Shown piece after piece: positions 12,401-23,838 of a stretch of DNA of 64,000 nt. Origin of the DNA: Icerya purchasi (Eukaryota > Arthropoda > Insecta > Hemiptera > Monophlebidae); NCBI GenBank assembly GCA_039619475.1, contig CM077115.1, positions 221,511,291-221,575,290 on the forward strand, read 5' to 3'. Made by a program: the position numbers and the translations under genes. The notes beneath the pieces are model-generated. The model saw nothing but the letters and a program-made list of their open reading frames with translations. It made no database searches and had not been told where the DNA came from. Every line of letters starts with the position of its first letter. Within the stretch, counting starts at the first letter, position 1.

Positions 12401-13199
12401 CCCAAACATAAATAACGTCCTTTCTAGCTGACACTAATCATTACTCATACAACGAAAGTAATAACAGTGTAGCGGCTTAAGCACGCGCAGTTCAACCAGT
12501 GTACAGAAAACATACAGAACCCGATTGTTGTAACTAAAGAACTCCGTTGCTTGTTAATTACGTATGCAACGAAAGCTGAATAGTGTTTGTCGAATTACGA
12601 ATCGTTTGACGATGTTTCTGTTGAGGAGTACATGCAATAAGTTAGTGAGTAGTAATCAGTAAGCAGTGCAATTAATATATACAAATTGTACGGATGACGA
12701 AAATAAAAGGTGTCATTTCCATTTCGATACGGTCTAATTACTCGGTTCCAGTCGGTTCTTTCGGTTACAACTTTGGCATGCATCATTCGTATGACGCTTA
12801 AGTGACAGACGTAAATAGAACAGTTGTCCGATAAATGCTGAAAGTTCGCTTCGATACGGTGAATAAAGTTGCTTACCGCTTTCCAAAATGATATGCAATT
12901 ATAAAACAATTGATTAGCTCTATTGGTAGAGCACTTAATTTTGTTGCGTGATACACTTTATCCCTTCGCTATAATTGTTTAAATAAAAAGTACAACCATC
13001 AGAGAAGAGTTTACAGATTTTAATTATTTGGAATTACTGGTCACCAGCGCGCGCTAGCGAGTTGGCAACTAGAGACATATCTCTAGTCCGTCCTATTAGT
13101 GACAACGAAGCCAAACATGGTTACTGCTTCGGAGTATCATTCTGAATAAATGTTATTATCAGAATAGAAAAAAAATTTGGTGATTTTTTTGGTTTTTTT
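12401..13199. other. Spacer, no convincing gene
   Basis: A 104-residue minus-strand open frame at 12595-12909 has no recognisable domain. At 12905-12940 the sequence TTAGCTCTATTGGTAGAGCA resembles a tRNA D-arm, but the T-arm is absent. A gene call is not supported. Confidence 0.4.
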
Positions 13200-13333
13200 C
13201 GCCTGAAAGGAACTAGCCCCTGTATTCTCCTTAGATCCATTAGGCTTAGAACCATTATGAAAACCTTAACTTCACAATTCATGATACCCTTTATCAGGGA
13301 TATATGGGACTTGCTTTACTTTACTTTACGTGA
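13200..13333 (+). mobile_element. 3' part of a tRNA-derived SINE with CTTTA tail
   Basis: This matches the body and tail of the full SINE at 58775-59036 and the fragment at 60566-60685. The shared order is an ACT.(G)CCCC..ATTCTC block, then ATTGTGAA or a similar stretch, then TATCAGGGATATATGGGACT, then TTGCTTTACTTTACTTT. The tRNA-like head is missing. It is closest to the 60.6-kb copy, sharing TAGATCCATT and CATTATGAAAA. Confidence 0.7.
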
Positions 13334-13439
13334 ACATGAACATTAAAATAGAGCATGTACGATTAAATTTTGTTATACGGCTGCAAAAAACAGCCGTAGA
13401 TATCGATTTTAAACATAGCTTAGCATCGTTAGGTCAGGT

Positions 13440-14330
13440 GACAATTTTTTGCTAGCGCATTCAACATGGATTACGAGTCTGTAGCATTTTTTCCACAGAG
13501 CGGACGCCCTTCAACAGTGGCACATTCCGAGGAAAGTGTAAACAAGATATCAATGATCATCCGTATAGATCGACATTTATCATACAGAAAACTATCGCGA
13601 ATCAGTGATATTTCAAAAAGTTTGGTATATAAAATTTTGAAGAACGAGTTTGAACGTTCAGCTTGGGTCCTGCATCCCGCGTTTCCTTACACGGGAGCAA
13701 ATACTCGTGCGCAACGAATAGCTTAAAATGATGCGGAAAAATCAGAATTTTTTAAAAAATGTGGTCACCGTTGATAAAAATTTGCTACGCTATTTTAAAC
13801 TCTTTCCGCATCAAGAAAGCGCGATATGGATGCGGTTTTTCCGAGAGCCGCCACTGCTGCGGTAAAAGTGACGCTAATATTGTATTTTTCGATTATCGCG
13901 GAATAGTTTATCGTAATTTTCTACATCCTCCCTAAAACGATCGCGAACGTCCTCTATTATCGCAACCGTCTCCAAAGGTTACGAAAATATGTCTGAACAC
14001 TCTTCATCGAGGCGACCTCACACGGCGAGAATTGTTTTCAAGAAGAAATTCAACATTCCGGTTACCGTGCTTACAATCTTCATACCTAATACCGTGCGAC
14101 TATTGACTCTTTCCGGTGATGGAAAACTAAAGATTCGAATTGGAATATCGTGAATTCTGTGCACAGTTTTTATATCGAGGGCATAGTACAAAATCAGTAT
14201 GAAAAGACAATAAAATGAAAGAAAGGATATGCTTCGATGCGTATTCAGCGTGATGGTGCATATTATTTTGAACAATATCGAGACGAAGTTAGCGATAGTG
14301 GTTGGAAATAATTTTTTTTGTAATTTTCCG
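13440..14330 (+). pseudogene. mariner-like transposase relic
   Basis: An 86-residue open piece at 13466-13726 carries the N-terminal helix-turn-helix region of mariner transposases: SGRPSTVAHSEESVNKI, then RHLSYRKLSRISDISKSLVYKILK (the paired-like DNA-binding helices). Further blocks follow in broken frames: SASRKRDMDAVFP, AAVKVTLILYFSIIAE (the 'KVMVTVFWD..G' block around the second catalytic Asp), NVLYYRNRLQRLR (YY..LL..LR), and near the end IQRDGAYYFEQY, matching the C-terminal 'GDYFE' block. The first and third acidic residues of the DDD triad cannot be placed with confidence. The gene has several stops and frameshifts, so it is dead. Terminal inverted repeats were not identified. Confidence 0.8.
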
Positions 14331-14519
14331 TAAAACTTTCTCACTGGCTTCAAATGTTTTTATTCCCTGCGAGGCACAGATTGGGGTAACTAGAATCACC
14401 TTCTCCGGTAAGTAGACCCTCGAACGCCGTATAGTGCTAGTTCCACGGGCGGAGAAACGAAACAACAATCACGTGAATTCTGTACGTCTACGTCGTGCAG
14501 GGTGGTAATTTTCTGCTAA

Positions 14520-16065
14520 ATGGGCTTAGCGCTTAGCACAAAAGCTAAAGCCGAACTCACACTACATATTTGCTGACAGAACGACGGAGGGAGGTTCACT
14601 TGCCGAAAAATACCGTTAAGTCTTAAATCTATATTACCAACAAGCGGACTATCAGCATCTCGTCCGTGGCTATGTACCCCAGTCGGATTGGTGAATGCCA
14701 AGTCAGGACGAGCAGGCGAGTATTAGGCGCGATAAAACGAAATCTTTTCGCCTAAGGGAGCAAACCCTGACCAAAAACCCAGTGGAAGGCAATGAATAAC
14801 CACCACTGTATTCTTCCTATGTAGTACTAACGTGACACGTGAAAGAAACTGTATTAACGCTGCACTTATGGGTCACTCTCAAAAAGAAGTAACAGGCAAT
14901 AGGCGGTCATCTGTAACAATGCAGGATGACACGTTCCCCTGTACCCTCGTTGGTTCAGAACTATGCACGAGGAATACACGTGTTTCAGCTGATGCGATCA
15001 AAGTAATGTCTGCTTTAAAAATATATACATGGAATTTACAAAGTTTATACTAAGCCGGGAAAATTCATAATGCAATAAATGAAATGAAATGAAATGAAGG
15101 GAATTAACAATTTCGATACTCAGTATAAGTGAAATGCATTGGTCTGGAGCAGGAAAATGTGTTATTGATAACTCTTCTTTATAGGGCCATACTCAGCTTC
15201 TGAGCGTCGGCGACTATCTATTCGTACATCTCAGCTGTACAGATAAAGGCATAGTGTACTAGGCAATTGTTATATGCAGTACGAATGTGTACACGCGCAA
15301 AACTACATTCGGAACTGATAGTAGCTGCTTGTTATCGCGCTACCAGTGCAGTCCCGTGTGGGTCTGCTGTGTACTGACCTAGCGCGCATATGATGTTGAA
15401 CGTGGTGGTTTACCATTGCCTTCCACGTGACTATTAGCGATTATTTTATTTATTTATTTATTCTTGTAATAAGTTCGTCGTCGCTCGGGATCGAACCCGT
15501 GATCTCCATAACGGAAGTCAAGAGCACTCTGGCAACTAGGCTATCGTATAACTAGACCGTCTATTATACAGGTGAAAATTGTCATCATCATCGTAATGGA
15601 GTAGCAATCATTGTGTCAAAACTGACTGCCAACAATAATTGCAGTAAGTTAAATTAATACAAATACACGCCAGACCTGTAAATTTAAATATTGCAGAAAT
15701 ATACGCGCCTACAGCAGATAGTCCTGAAGAAGAAGTAAAAAAAATTCTACGAGGAACTGTGTAATTCAACAATTGAAAAATACAGATATAATCATAGTAA
15801 TGGGAGACCTGAATACCAAAGTTGGCAAAGGTGCAATCGAAAGTACAGAGGGTGAAGTTGGACTTTGTGTACGTAACGACAGAGGAAATGTAATTATTAA
15901 TTTCTACAAAGAATCGAATTGATGCACAATGAACACTTTTTTCAAATTACCATATAGACGATTATGTATGTACGCACCTGGAAGTCACCGGCAGACGGGC
16001 CAAATAACATCGTAAGGAATCAAATTGGTTATATTACGATAAATGGAGAACTGTATGAACAATTG
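14520..16065 (+). pseudogene. RTE-like LINE, 5' region and AP endonuclease, split by a SINE
   Basis: At 14832-15053 an open piece ends in MSALKIYTWNLQSLY, the start of an RTE-type AP endonuclease (W.V.SL). This continues in other frames as AGKIHNAINEMK and KCVIDNSS up to about 15182. The reading then resumes past a nested SINE at about 15561 with VYYTGENCHHHRNGVAIIVS. Next come IMGDLNTKVGKGAIE near 15795-15840 (catalytic GDxN block), EVGLCVRNDRGN, TFFKLP..R and TWKSPADGPNNIVRNQIGYI near 15980-16045. This is the block order known for arthropod RTE-type LINEs. Frameshifts occur throughout and the reverse transcriptase is missing. The next LINE relic begins directly after it. Confidence 0.85.
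15183..15560 (-). mobile_element. tRNA-derived SINE nested in the RTE-like LINE
   Basis: On the minus strand the head carries a pol III A-box-like TAGCCTAGTTGCC (plus positions about 15531-15543) and a near-perfect B box GGTTCGATCCC (about 15489-15499) at normal tRNA spacing. An (AAAT)n stretch (about 15444-15465) and a body with the motif GTGGAAGGCAATGGTAAACC (about 15408-15427) follow. The element interrupts the endonuclease reading frame between CVIDNSS and VYYTGEN, so it inserted after the LINE. A short imperfect duplication may flank it (TCTTTATA on the left, TCTATTATA on the right). Confidence 0.75.
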
Positions 16066-16249
16066 TGTTTTGTTGCCTCTGTTTTTGTTGATGTGTTTAT
16101 TAAGATTAAACGTTATAATAAGGTTTAAAAATACATAGAAATAAAGGAATTGTTGGTGTACGTTACGTTTCTGCTTTTGGGGTTATCCGCAATTGTTCTC
16201 TCGAATTTTAAGGTACGCATTTTGTTCATTTCTCTGAGTCGTGTTCGTT

Positions 16250-18390
16250 TTATACACTGATACGTCTGCAAATAAGAACACGCGCAAAAAATCAGCTGAG
16301 GGGCACAGTTTCGGTCGGTACGAATATAGCTCTGTTGAAGGAATTTGTTATCAGTAAGGAAAAGATTGACGCGTTGCGTGATTTGATGGCGTCCTCTTTC
16401 GTTGAGGTACGCACGCCGATATCGGACTATGCAGATAAATTAAGCGGTCACCTCTCGAGATCACTGCTTCGCTCCGTGATGAGGACACGGCGCTGAAACA
16501 ACAAAATCAAACACTAAGCAATCGGGTAGATGAATTAGAACAGTACACGAGAAGAAACCATGGTTTATCCTGAGCGGTCTGCAGCGCAGCCACATTAAGA
16601 TGTCGAAAATATTGTGTTAAAAATCGGTGAGGAGGTAGTAGGGGAGTTCCGATAAACAGTAGCGATATCGACTTCTGCCATCGGTTGCCGAAGAGTAGAA
16701 AAGTGCGGCAGTGGTTGTAAAATTCTGCCGCATGAATTCGTCAAAAGTAGCCGGCTAAAGCGTTCAACATTAGCCGTATTCAATTACACCGGCTCTGATG
16801 CGACTTTGCGAATCTTCGTAAATGAACATCTTACCGCAGAAAATTCATACGTCATTTTTCAGCTGCGAGGCAACTAAAGAAAAACGGTTGCTCTTTTGTA
16901 CGGACAAGAGGTGGTAAAATTTTTGCGAGGAACAATGAGAACATACCTGTCAATATCCTCAGTAGAACAAATAGTCGATCTGAAGAAATTAAACGCGGTT
17001 TGTCTCCGAAAGCACTACAATGATCTATTAATTTTATTAAACAATAACGGGATTGCATATGATACGATTATTTTAACTGAAATTTGGATTTTTATATTGA
17101 CGAGGTTGCCAGATACAATATCCCCCCGGATATAAAATATGTTTTCAATGTATAGAGATGACCATAGATCAGGAAGGGCAACCGTTTATGTATCTGAGAA
17201 CATCGAATGTTAGCACAAAATCTCGAGTATGATGAGTGGGAATCCAGTGTCTGTATATACACAAATATAAAACAGCTTTTCTATAACAGGAATATATCGA
17301 TTCTGTGATAGCTCGCATTCAGACTTTTTGCTTGAACGGGAAAATATTGTTGATAAACAAGAAACACTAGCAGGTATAACCAAGGGCGTCGCCAGCCAAT
17401 GAGCCAGGGGGGAGGGGCAAGATGATAAAAAGAGGATATGAGTTATAGGAGAAATAAAATATGTATAAGTTGTAAAGGCTTAATATTTTATTAAACAAGA
17501 ATAAAAGCTTAATTAAAACATAATTTTCGCGAGTTTCTGGCAAATTGTTCTACTACTTAATTATAAAAGTCTTCCAAATTGTCCATGATTACGCGCCTAT
17601 GAATACTCATCATGGCCGGTTGATTAAAAAGTTTCGAGGCTCCAGGGGGGAGCTCCCCCCCTGCCCCCGCTGGCGACGCCCATCGGTATAACTGGAGACA
17701 TTAATATAAATCTATTCGGGGAACAAAACAGTAGCAATTACTTAAATGTTATGTACGCACACGGATTTGCACTAGTATGGTAAATGAATCGACATATTTA
17801 CGACACCGTAGTGTAATTTTATTCTTCCTGTCTAGACCATGCATTCATTCGAGGTATGAATTGTAATAGTTTACAAGATAGAGTAAAATAAGGTGTAAAC
17901 TTGTAGAAGTTGACTTCTCTGATCACGTAGCTTTCATATCGCCTTTATATTATGAAAAGTTTAGAGCTTATGAGTATTATTATTTAAATAAAAAATTATT
18001 CCAAGAGAAATTAGTTAAATTAGATATTTCTTGCATTTACACTTGCAATAATCGAAAAATCTGACTGGTTTATAGCCTAAAATTCAGGATATTTTGCAGT
18101 ATTGTAAGGAAAATACCAAATGTAGATTTTTGAGCAGTACTTGAATCAACTCTGAGGTCATGAAGTTGACCAGTGATAAAAACAGCAGTGCCTACAAACT
18201 AATTAAATTAGACCCACAATTTTAATGCTGAACAATTAAACAATTAAAAAGCAGCCTCAAAATTAGCGCAACAAGCAGTAAGTAATTATTTAATAGAGAT
18301 GGTAACCTTGAAAGAATGTATTCGTAAGAAACGCCTGCCACATGGTGTCACAGGTTGTAAATCACGCACCAAGATAATACAGCGACCATG
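16250..18390 (+). pseudogene. LINE relic: ORF1 (coiled coil plus FP-like domain) and AP endonuclease, split by a hAT MITE
   Basis: Near 16335-16480 are fragments of an ORF1 N-terminal part. ITASLRDEDTALKQQNQTL and DELEQYTRRNH (about 16460-16565) form a short coiled coil followed by the RRN. block that opens the ORF1 domain related to baculoviral FP proteins. KIGEEVVGE, FVNEHLTAENS and SFVRTRGGKIFAR follow near 16620-16930. The endonuclease starts near 16985 with LRKHYNDLLILLNNNGI and TIILTEIWIF, then YNIPPGYKMFSMYRDD. After the MITE it resumes with GDINLFGEQNSSNYL (the GDFN block) near 17700-17740, SCLDHAFIRG near 17830, and SDHVAFISPLYY near 17920-17960. Many stops and shifts are present. 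The layout matches the element at 48495-53867. Confidence 0.85.
17381..17684 (+). mobile_element. hAT-type MITE with perfect 8-bp target duplication
   Basis: A 304-bp element bounded by CAAGGGCGTCGCCAGC on the left and GCTGGCGACGCCCATC on the right, which are inverted repeats of each other apart from the outermost bases. It is flanked by the identical octamer GGTATAAC at 17373-17380 and 17685-17692. An 8-bp duplication with CARGGG-type termini is the signature of the hAT superfamily. There is no coding capacity, so it must have been moved by a transposase in trans. It interrupts the endonuclease region of the LINE relic around it. Two further copies are at 26654-26958 and 1327-1641. Confidence 0.92.
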
Positions 18391-19390
18391 GAATTTTTAG
18401 CTAAAAATGGTATATTTCAATACTTAAGAGTAGGTGTTGCATTCGCCGCATTTGGCACCGTACGACTTTTTTCTTTTCTCGAGAGTAAAATCGGTGCTAA
18501 AAGGAACACCGATTTTGAATCAATGAAGGCCAGCAAAGGTTTCGGAAAGAAATTTCAAAAGAAAAGTTCTAGCAACATGGCTAAGTGTGTGTAAAAGATG
18601 AGCGCATGGAACGGAAAGGTGTATCTGTGTAATTTTTTTTTTTTTTTTAAATTGTTATTGTATTACCAACTGGCCATCTAGGCCATTTAGCAATATTCTT
18701 AACAGGGAAATATTTAGCATGAAGGGAGAAGTACCCAATAGTACCTACCCGATAAACTTTACCTTAAGGGAGGGTAGGATCTTGGGGGTAAAAAAAAAAT
18801 GTTTTTTTTTTTATTTCATAAAATGAATGTACAACATCATAAGAATATTGCGTCGAAATTTCAAATAAATCGAAGCAAAACTAACAAAGATATGGCATTA
18901 TAACTGTGCGCCGCTCTAACTCTACTAAAAGAACGAAAACGACTATCTGGCCCTGACGCACTGCGGGATTAAAGAGCATATTTTTCTGTCCCTTTTGTAT
19001 AATCCCTTAATTGATTTTTTCGAAAAAGATTTTTTCGCAGGTAGGTAGATTTTTATAACCATACCTTGAGACGGATTCGGTACGCGTAATGCTATTTCTT
19101 GACGACACGAGGTTTCAGTTAGAAATTAGTCTCTATTCACGATCTCTCAAACGTCATTCTCGGTTGCATCGCTGCTTTGTCTTGTCAAGAATGCTTACTC
19201 GGCCAAAACCAAAAATCCCTGTGTTCTGTTGTAAGTCCGGTCGTTTGCACTGCTGCATCGGGGTAGAGACGTATTTGTGTCTGAGTGATAGTGTTCGAGG
19301 CACTGACTTGTACATGCGGCGGAAAACGCAATACTGTGTGTCAAGTAACGCTGAGCTGAGCAAAGATTTTGTATGTTAATCGACAAAAGG
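18391..19390. other. Unrecognised segment before the MULE relic
   Basis: This holds two unassigned open pieces (68 residues at 18388-18594 and 96 residues at 19089-19379), a T run at 18638-18650 and A and T runs near 18789-18812. It may include the decayed 5' half of the MULE gene that starts to be recognisable at 19391, but no block could be assigned. Confidence 0.35.
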
Positions 19391-20188
19391 AATGTGTAGG
19401 ACACGTCCAGAAGAGGATGGAGACCCGTTTGCGCGATTTAGTAAAAAAGAAGTGTAATAGATAATGAAACTAAGGCTGCAAAGAAAATACAAAGGAAAAC
19501 ACTTTCCGGTAAAGGCAAGCTCACTGCTAAATTGATTGGTAAACTAACGTTTCACTATGGTCGTGTTATCTGTTACAATTCTCATTCTGTAAAAGAAATG
19601 AAGAAGGCCATTTGGGCGACTTATTATCACTACGCCTCAACTGACAAACACTCACAGCACCAAAACTGCCCGAGCGGCGAAAACTCATGGCGTGAATAGC
19701 AGAGAGCCGCAGCTGCAAACGAATTGCGTTTTTTCAAACACTCTTACTCTGCTCTACCAAGTGATGTTATAGAGGGGATTAAACACCAGTTTATGAATAT
19801 CTGAGCAAAGATGCCCTCCTGGAGCGATGTATTGGCGGATTCTCTCAAAACAATAATGAGAGTATCAACCAACTTATTTGAAAGATTTCGCCAAAAACCG
19901 AGAGTGGTTCGACAATTATTGTTTAATTTGCATGTGGTTGCCTCTACCTTCAATGAAGGCTGTGTTGCTTACCTGACCTTTCTGGAAGAGATGGGAATCA
20001 GTACAGGCCCAAGTTATCATGGATAAGCGCAATCAGTGGAAAATACACGAATGAGCAAAGCGGATGAGCGAGCGCCGGAACATACCAAAGAAGAGAGAAT
20101 TCGTCGTAGGCATGAGCAAAAAGATGCTTTGGACATTCTAAATCAAAGTTCCTCACTTTATGGGCCTGGCATTGATGATTCTGTGTGA
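19391..20188 (+). pseudogene. Mutator-like (MULE) transposase-domain protein, C-terminal half, broken
   Basis: The reading moves through frames but keeps the order of the 'Mutator-like transposase domain' protein family common in insect genomes. The blocks are GHVQKRMETRLRDLVKK (about 19397-19450), GKGKLTAKLIGKLT and HYG (about 19510-19560), MKKAIWATYYHYAST (about 19598-19640), HQNCPSGENSW, AAAANELRFFKHSYSALPSDV, YEYLSKDALLERC then GGFSQNNNESINQLI (about 19793-19890), VASTFNEGCVAYLTFLEEMG (about 19940-19995) and ISTGPS. The last block, RRRHEQKDALDILNQSS then LYGPGIDDSV, ends at an intact stop at 20186-20188. In-frame stops and at least three frameshifts show it is dead. The family is known to me by sequence pattern only. 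Inverted terminal repeats were not identified, but an inverted repeat lies 180 bp downstream. Confidence 0.78.
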
Positions 20189-20362
20189 GTATAGACAAAA
20201 ATTACTACCTTATTAACGTTTAATTTGTGATTTTATACTATAAAAAACTTTAAACGCGTTTTTCTCGAAACAACGTTTTCAAAGCCGGTGCACTCTGGAA
20301 CTCAAAATCTACTGCACCGATCGCTCTGAAATTTGGTACACTACTTTTATAGGTAATTTGCA

Positions 20363-20517
20363 AGGTAGCAACGTCGAGTTTTTTTTTTTTTTTTTAATTA
20401 TTATTTATTTTACAATAACAAATGGCTAATTTTTACTCGAAAATCGGTATTTTCACTTCCAAGTGTTACCAACGATTAAAAAATAAAAATAAATTAAAAA
20501 ACTCAACGTTGCTACCT
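20363..20517. repeat. Inverted repeat downstream of the MULE relic
   Basis: The left arm AGGTAGCAACGTCGAGTTTT (20363-20385) and the right arm AACTCAACGTTGCTACCT (about 20497-20517) pair with about one mismatch over 22 bp. They enclose about 100 bp of AT-rich sequence with a T run. It could be part of the 3' end of the MULE element, or an independent foldback. The rest of 20189-20796 shows no gene. Confidence 0.6.
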
Positions 20518-20796
20518 ACAGAAACTCATTAACTAATGAAAAAACACTTTGGTTTTTCATTTCCGATAATCCAGTGGTGTTGAGTTATGCGGTGCACCGC
20601 AAAACAACTTTTTTTCGAGGCGCCTGCGAAAATTTGCTGCCATTGGCTTAATTCTTTATATTTTTCAATGAAAATTTAACACAATATTCTTCAGATGTTA
20701 CTTTGTCATATACCAATTATGTAAATAAACTTGCATTAACCATATTCTCTAAAAAAATTATCAAAAAATCGTCTTTTTTTGACCTCCAATACCCCC

Positions 20797-21765
20797 CCCT
20801 TAAACAAGGTCATGAGGTTTCTTACACTTCAGCCGCCTCCTATGATTAACAGTATGTAGCAGTCGAGCAGCAAGTTTATTCGGATGACTTTTAAGTCTTT
20901 CTGCGTATCTTTGGGCATGAGTTTTAATAACATTTGCCACATACTCTATCCCTAAATCTTGATGCAATGTTTGATTTGATACATACCATGGCGCCTTGGT
21001 TACGAGCCTAAGGATTTTATTCTGCGCGGTCCGTATTATCTTCCGATTTGTAGGTTTAGCACAACCCCAAAGCTGTACTCCGTAGGTCCAAATAGGCTTC
21101 AAGATACTTGTGTATATCAAACGTTTATTATCAATACTTAAAACGCTATTTCTTCCTAGAAGCCAGTACATTTTTTTAACACGAATATCTATTTCTCTTT
21201 TCTTTGTCTGAATGTGCTGCTACCATGTTAAACGACTATCTAGGTGTAATCCCAAGTACTTAGTTGTTCTCACGGGCAATTCCAATCCATTTATCCTAAC
21301 AGTCGGGGTTATGACTTTTCTATTCGTGAAATGAACGTTTACCGATTTACTTTCGTTGATCTAAACTTTCCTCTTTTTAAACCAGCTTTCTGCTTCGATA
21401 AGGGCCTTCTGAAGATTTTGCTATCTTCGAATCTGAATGTGACGCAAGTAATGCCGTGTCGTCAGCAAATGTAGCTCCTGTACATTTTCCGATACAGGAA
21501 AGTCTGCTGTATATATCAAATAGAGCGTGGGTCCCAGAACTGATCTCTGGGGCACTCCTGCTTGAACTGGATATAGTTCTGAAAACGTGTGTTCATAGTG
21601 CACCTGGAAATATCGATTATGCAGATATGAACTCAACAAGAGATATAACCTAGTTGGTAACAGAATTTTTAATTTATATAATAGACCATTATGCCAAACT
21701 TTATCAAAAGCCTGTTGGACATCGAGAAATGCCGCTTCTGTGTAGTAATACTTGTAATAAATTTT
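20797..21765 (-). pseudogene. Jockey-clade LINE reverse transcriptase, 3' half
   Basis: On the minus strand the reading starts near 21765 with AAFLDVQQAFDKVWHNGLL, motif A containing the first catalytic Asp. Then come SSYLHNRYFQVHYEH (about 21595-21639), VQAGVPQRSVLGPTLYLIY (motif B; the usual Q-G is Q-R here), and, after a frameshift, FADDTALLASHSD (motif C, about 21430-21465). A continuous 123-residue piece at 20800-21171 gives KPIWTYGVQLWGCAKP, APWYVSNQTLHQDLGI, and the terminal RRRLKCKKPHDLV before its stop. This is the standard Jockey C-terminus. The 5' part is truncated at a T run near 21759. No clear poly-A remains. Confidence 0.9.
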
Positions 21766-21907
21766 TTTTTTTCACTCGGCCCCGTTATTTAATGCAGTTA
21801 ATGAAGTATGTTTACTACTAACTACTAATACTACTAAAAATATAGTTAATGATTTAGTTTTATTTCAGCTATATAATTAGCCTATGAACGTTTGATATCG
21901 TAACTGA

Positions 21908-22087
21908 ATTTTCCTCTTAGGTATTACACCAAGAAATTAATGAAATGCAAGAAAGCCGGTTTTCGAATTAATAAAGTCACACGATAGCTTTTGTTTTGCA
22001 GTTCATTTTTCACTTCATTTCATCAATTCAAAATCCGGTTTTCCTGCATTTCATTAATTTCTTGGTGTAATACCTAAGGGGGAAATT
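21908..22087. repeat. Foldback (palindromic) element
   Basis: Two arms of about 65 bp form a near-perfect inverted repeat. The left arm is about 21908-21974 and the right arm about 22018-22087. Each arm contains TTAGGTATTACACCAAGAAA (inverted on the right), followed by TTAATGAAATGCA and a CCGG block. The loop is about 43 bp. This is the structure of a foldback MITE or snap-back element. There is no coding capacity, and flanking duplications were not identified. Confidence 0.85.
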
Positions 22088-23410
22088 TATACAACTAAGT
22101 TTAAAAATTTTGTAACTATTACTTCTTTTTTAATTTGACTTAATTATAATTTTTTTTTGACAAATCATCGTAAAATCTCATATTTTTAATCATACTTTAT
22201 TTCATTATTTAAAAAAAAATTGTTTTTTTTCCACTGTGATAATATTTATGTAGCGAATTTTATAAAAAAATTGAGAAATAAAACGCTTTTCATTAATTTT
22301 CTTTCAGTTTTTTTTTGTTTAAAATTTCCTCTAGTCTTTTCTTCTGCTCCTTATCTTACGGTAAAATACTTTTTCTTCAAAGAAGGCAAACAGCGCAATC
22401 GCCTTTGTTTAGTAATTACCTCTTTTTTGTATCTTTGAAAGTCCATCAAAGGAGGAAAGAAAGATTTAGACTATTATTCGGAGACGAAATGTCAATTTGA
22501 TGCGTTAAATATTAACAAATTTGAACCAGTTAATCAATGAATTAACCGAATTCAAATTTCGACATAACCTTTTAATTATTTCAGTTAGTTTTCAATTCAA
22601 AAACTTAAAAACGTCTTGATTACATAACGATTAAGCGGATATATAGAGAAACGATAGTTCTCTGGTTAATCGGCTTATAGAAACATCTTCTGTTACAGAG
22701 TTAATAATTTAACCGTGCTAAATGATAATAATAACAGCGATACTAGTAATAACAATAATAATCATTATGATAATAGATTAAATCAAATCAAAATTTATAT
22801 GCGCAAAATTTACGCCAGAGATGGAATAAAAGATCAAAAAAAAGAAAAATAAATAAACATAATCTATAAATTAAAAAACCAAAATTAACAACAGAATCAA
22901 ATTAAAAATATCACGACCTAAATTTAAATACAAGGCGAAATAAACATATCTGATTTCATTTTAGCTTACAATTAAAATAGTGCGCGAATAATATTTTAAT
23001 TAAAATTTAGCTATGAATATTAATTGTATGATAATTAAGCAAAATTAAAACTGTGATAAAATCAAACATATACATAAAGTAAAATAAAAGAAAAAGACAT
23101 CTTTAGCGATAGCGTAAAATAAAAATAACTACAATATGTTTATGAAAATAAACAAGTACAAATGTTAATCTAATATACACGTGCTTGCACACTACTTGCC
23201 TTTTTTTCTTTTTTTTTTTGGTTTTGTATACCTTGTCGTTGGCACATGTTTACAATTTTTAAAGTTTTTATAAAATTAGATTAACAATAAAATATTCAAA
23301 AATATATAAATTTATGAGCTACTCGTGATCACCAAATGTGACAACCGTTTATAACAATAATTTGTAATAAAACTAATGTCAATAGTGTTAATATTATATC
23401 AAAGCATAAC

Positions 23411-23444
<34 letters not shown>

Positions 23445-23838
23445 TTAAATCAAATAAATTTATTACCATTATAAAAAATTCCATAAATGCGCTATATAGC
23501 ACGAATGTCGGAAACAAAACTTAAAGAAATTTTTATAAAATACCTGAAAATAAAAAATAAAATAAAGCAAAACCTGTACTAAGTGCGAGTACAGGAAGTA
23601 AAACATAGAACTGAAGGAAAGCACGTGAAAAATAAATAAAATGAAATGAAATAAATGTAATATAAATAAAAGAAATACGCGGAAATAAAAATATAAGCAA
23701 GAAAAAAAATGTAAAAAAAAAAACGGAATCAAATTAAAATCTTGATTGAAAATAAAGTAAAACAAAATAAAACGAGATGAAACGAAATTTATAAATAATT
23801 ATTATTTTGTACATGTAATAATTTTACCGTTCTTACAA
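22088..23838. other. AT-rich spacer, no gene seen
   Basis: Extremely AT-rich, with an (ATA)n run at 23411-23444 and many short A runs. The open frames are low-complexity (F- and L-rich) and not credible. Confidence 0.5.

Noticed and set aside
12595..12909. 104-residue minus-strand open frame
   Set aside because: No recognisable motif, and no neighbours or signals supporting an exon.
12903..12980. tRNA-like sequence TTAGCTCTATTGGTAGAGCA
   Set aside because: The D-arm is good, but no anticodon arm pairs at the right spacing and there is no T-loop (GTTCRANYC). It is at best a tRNA or SINE fragment.
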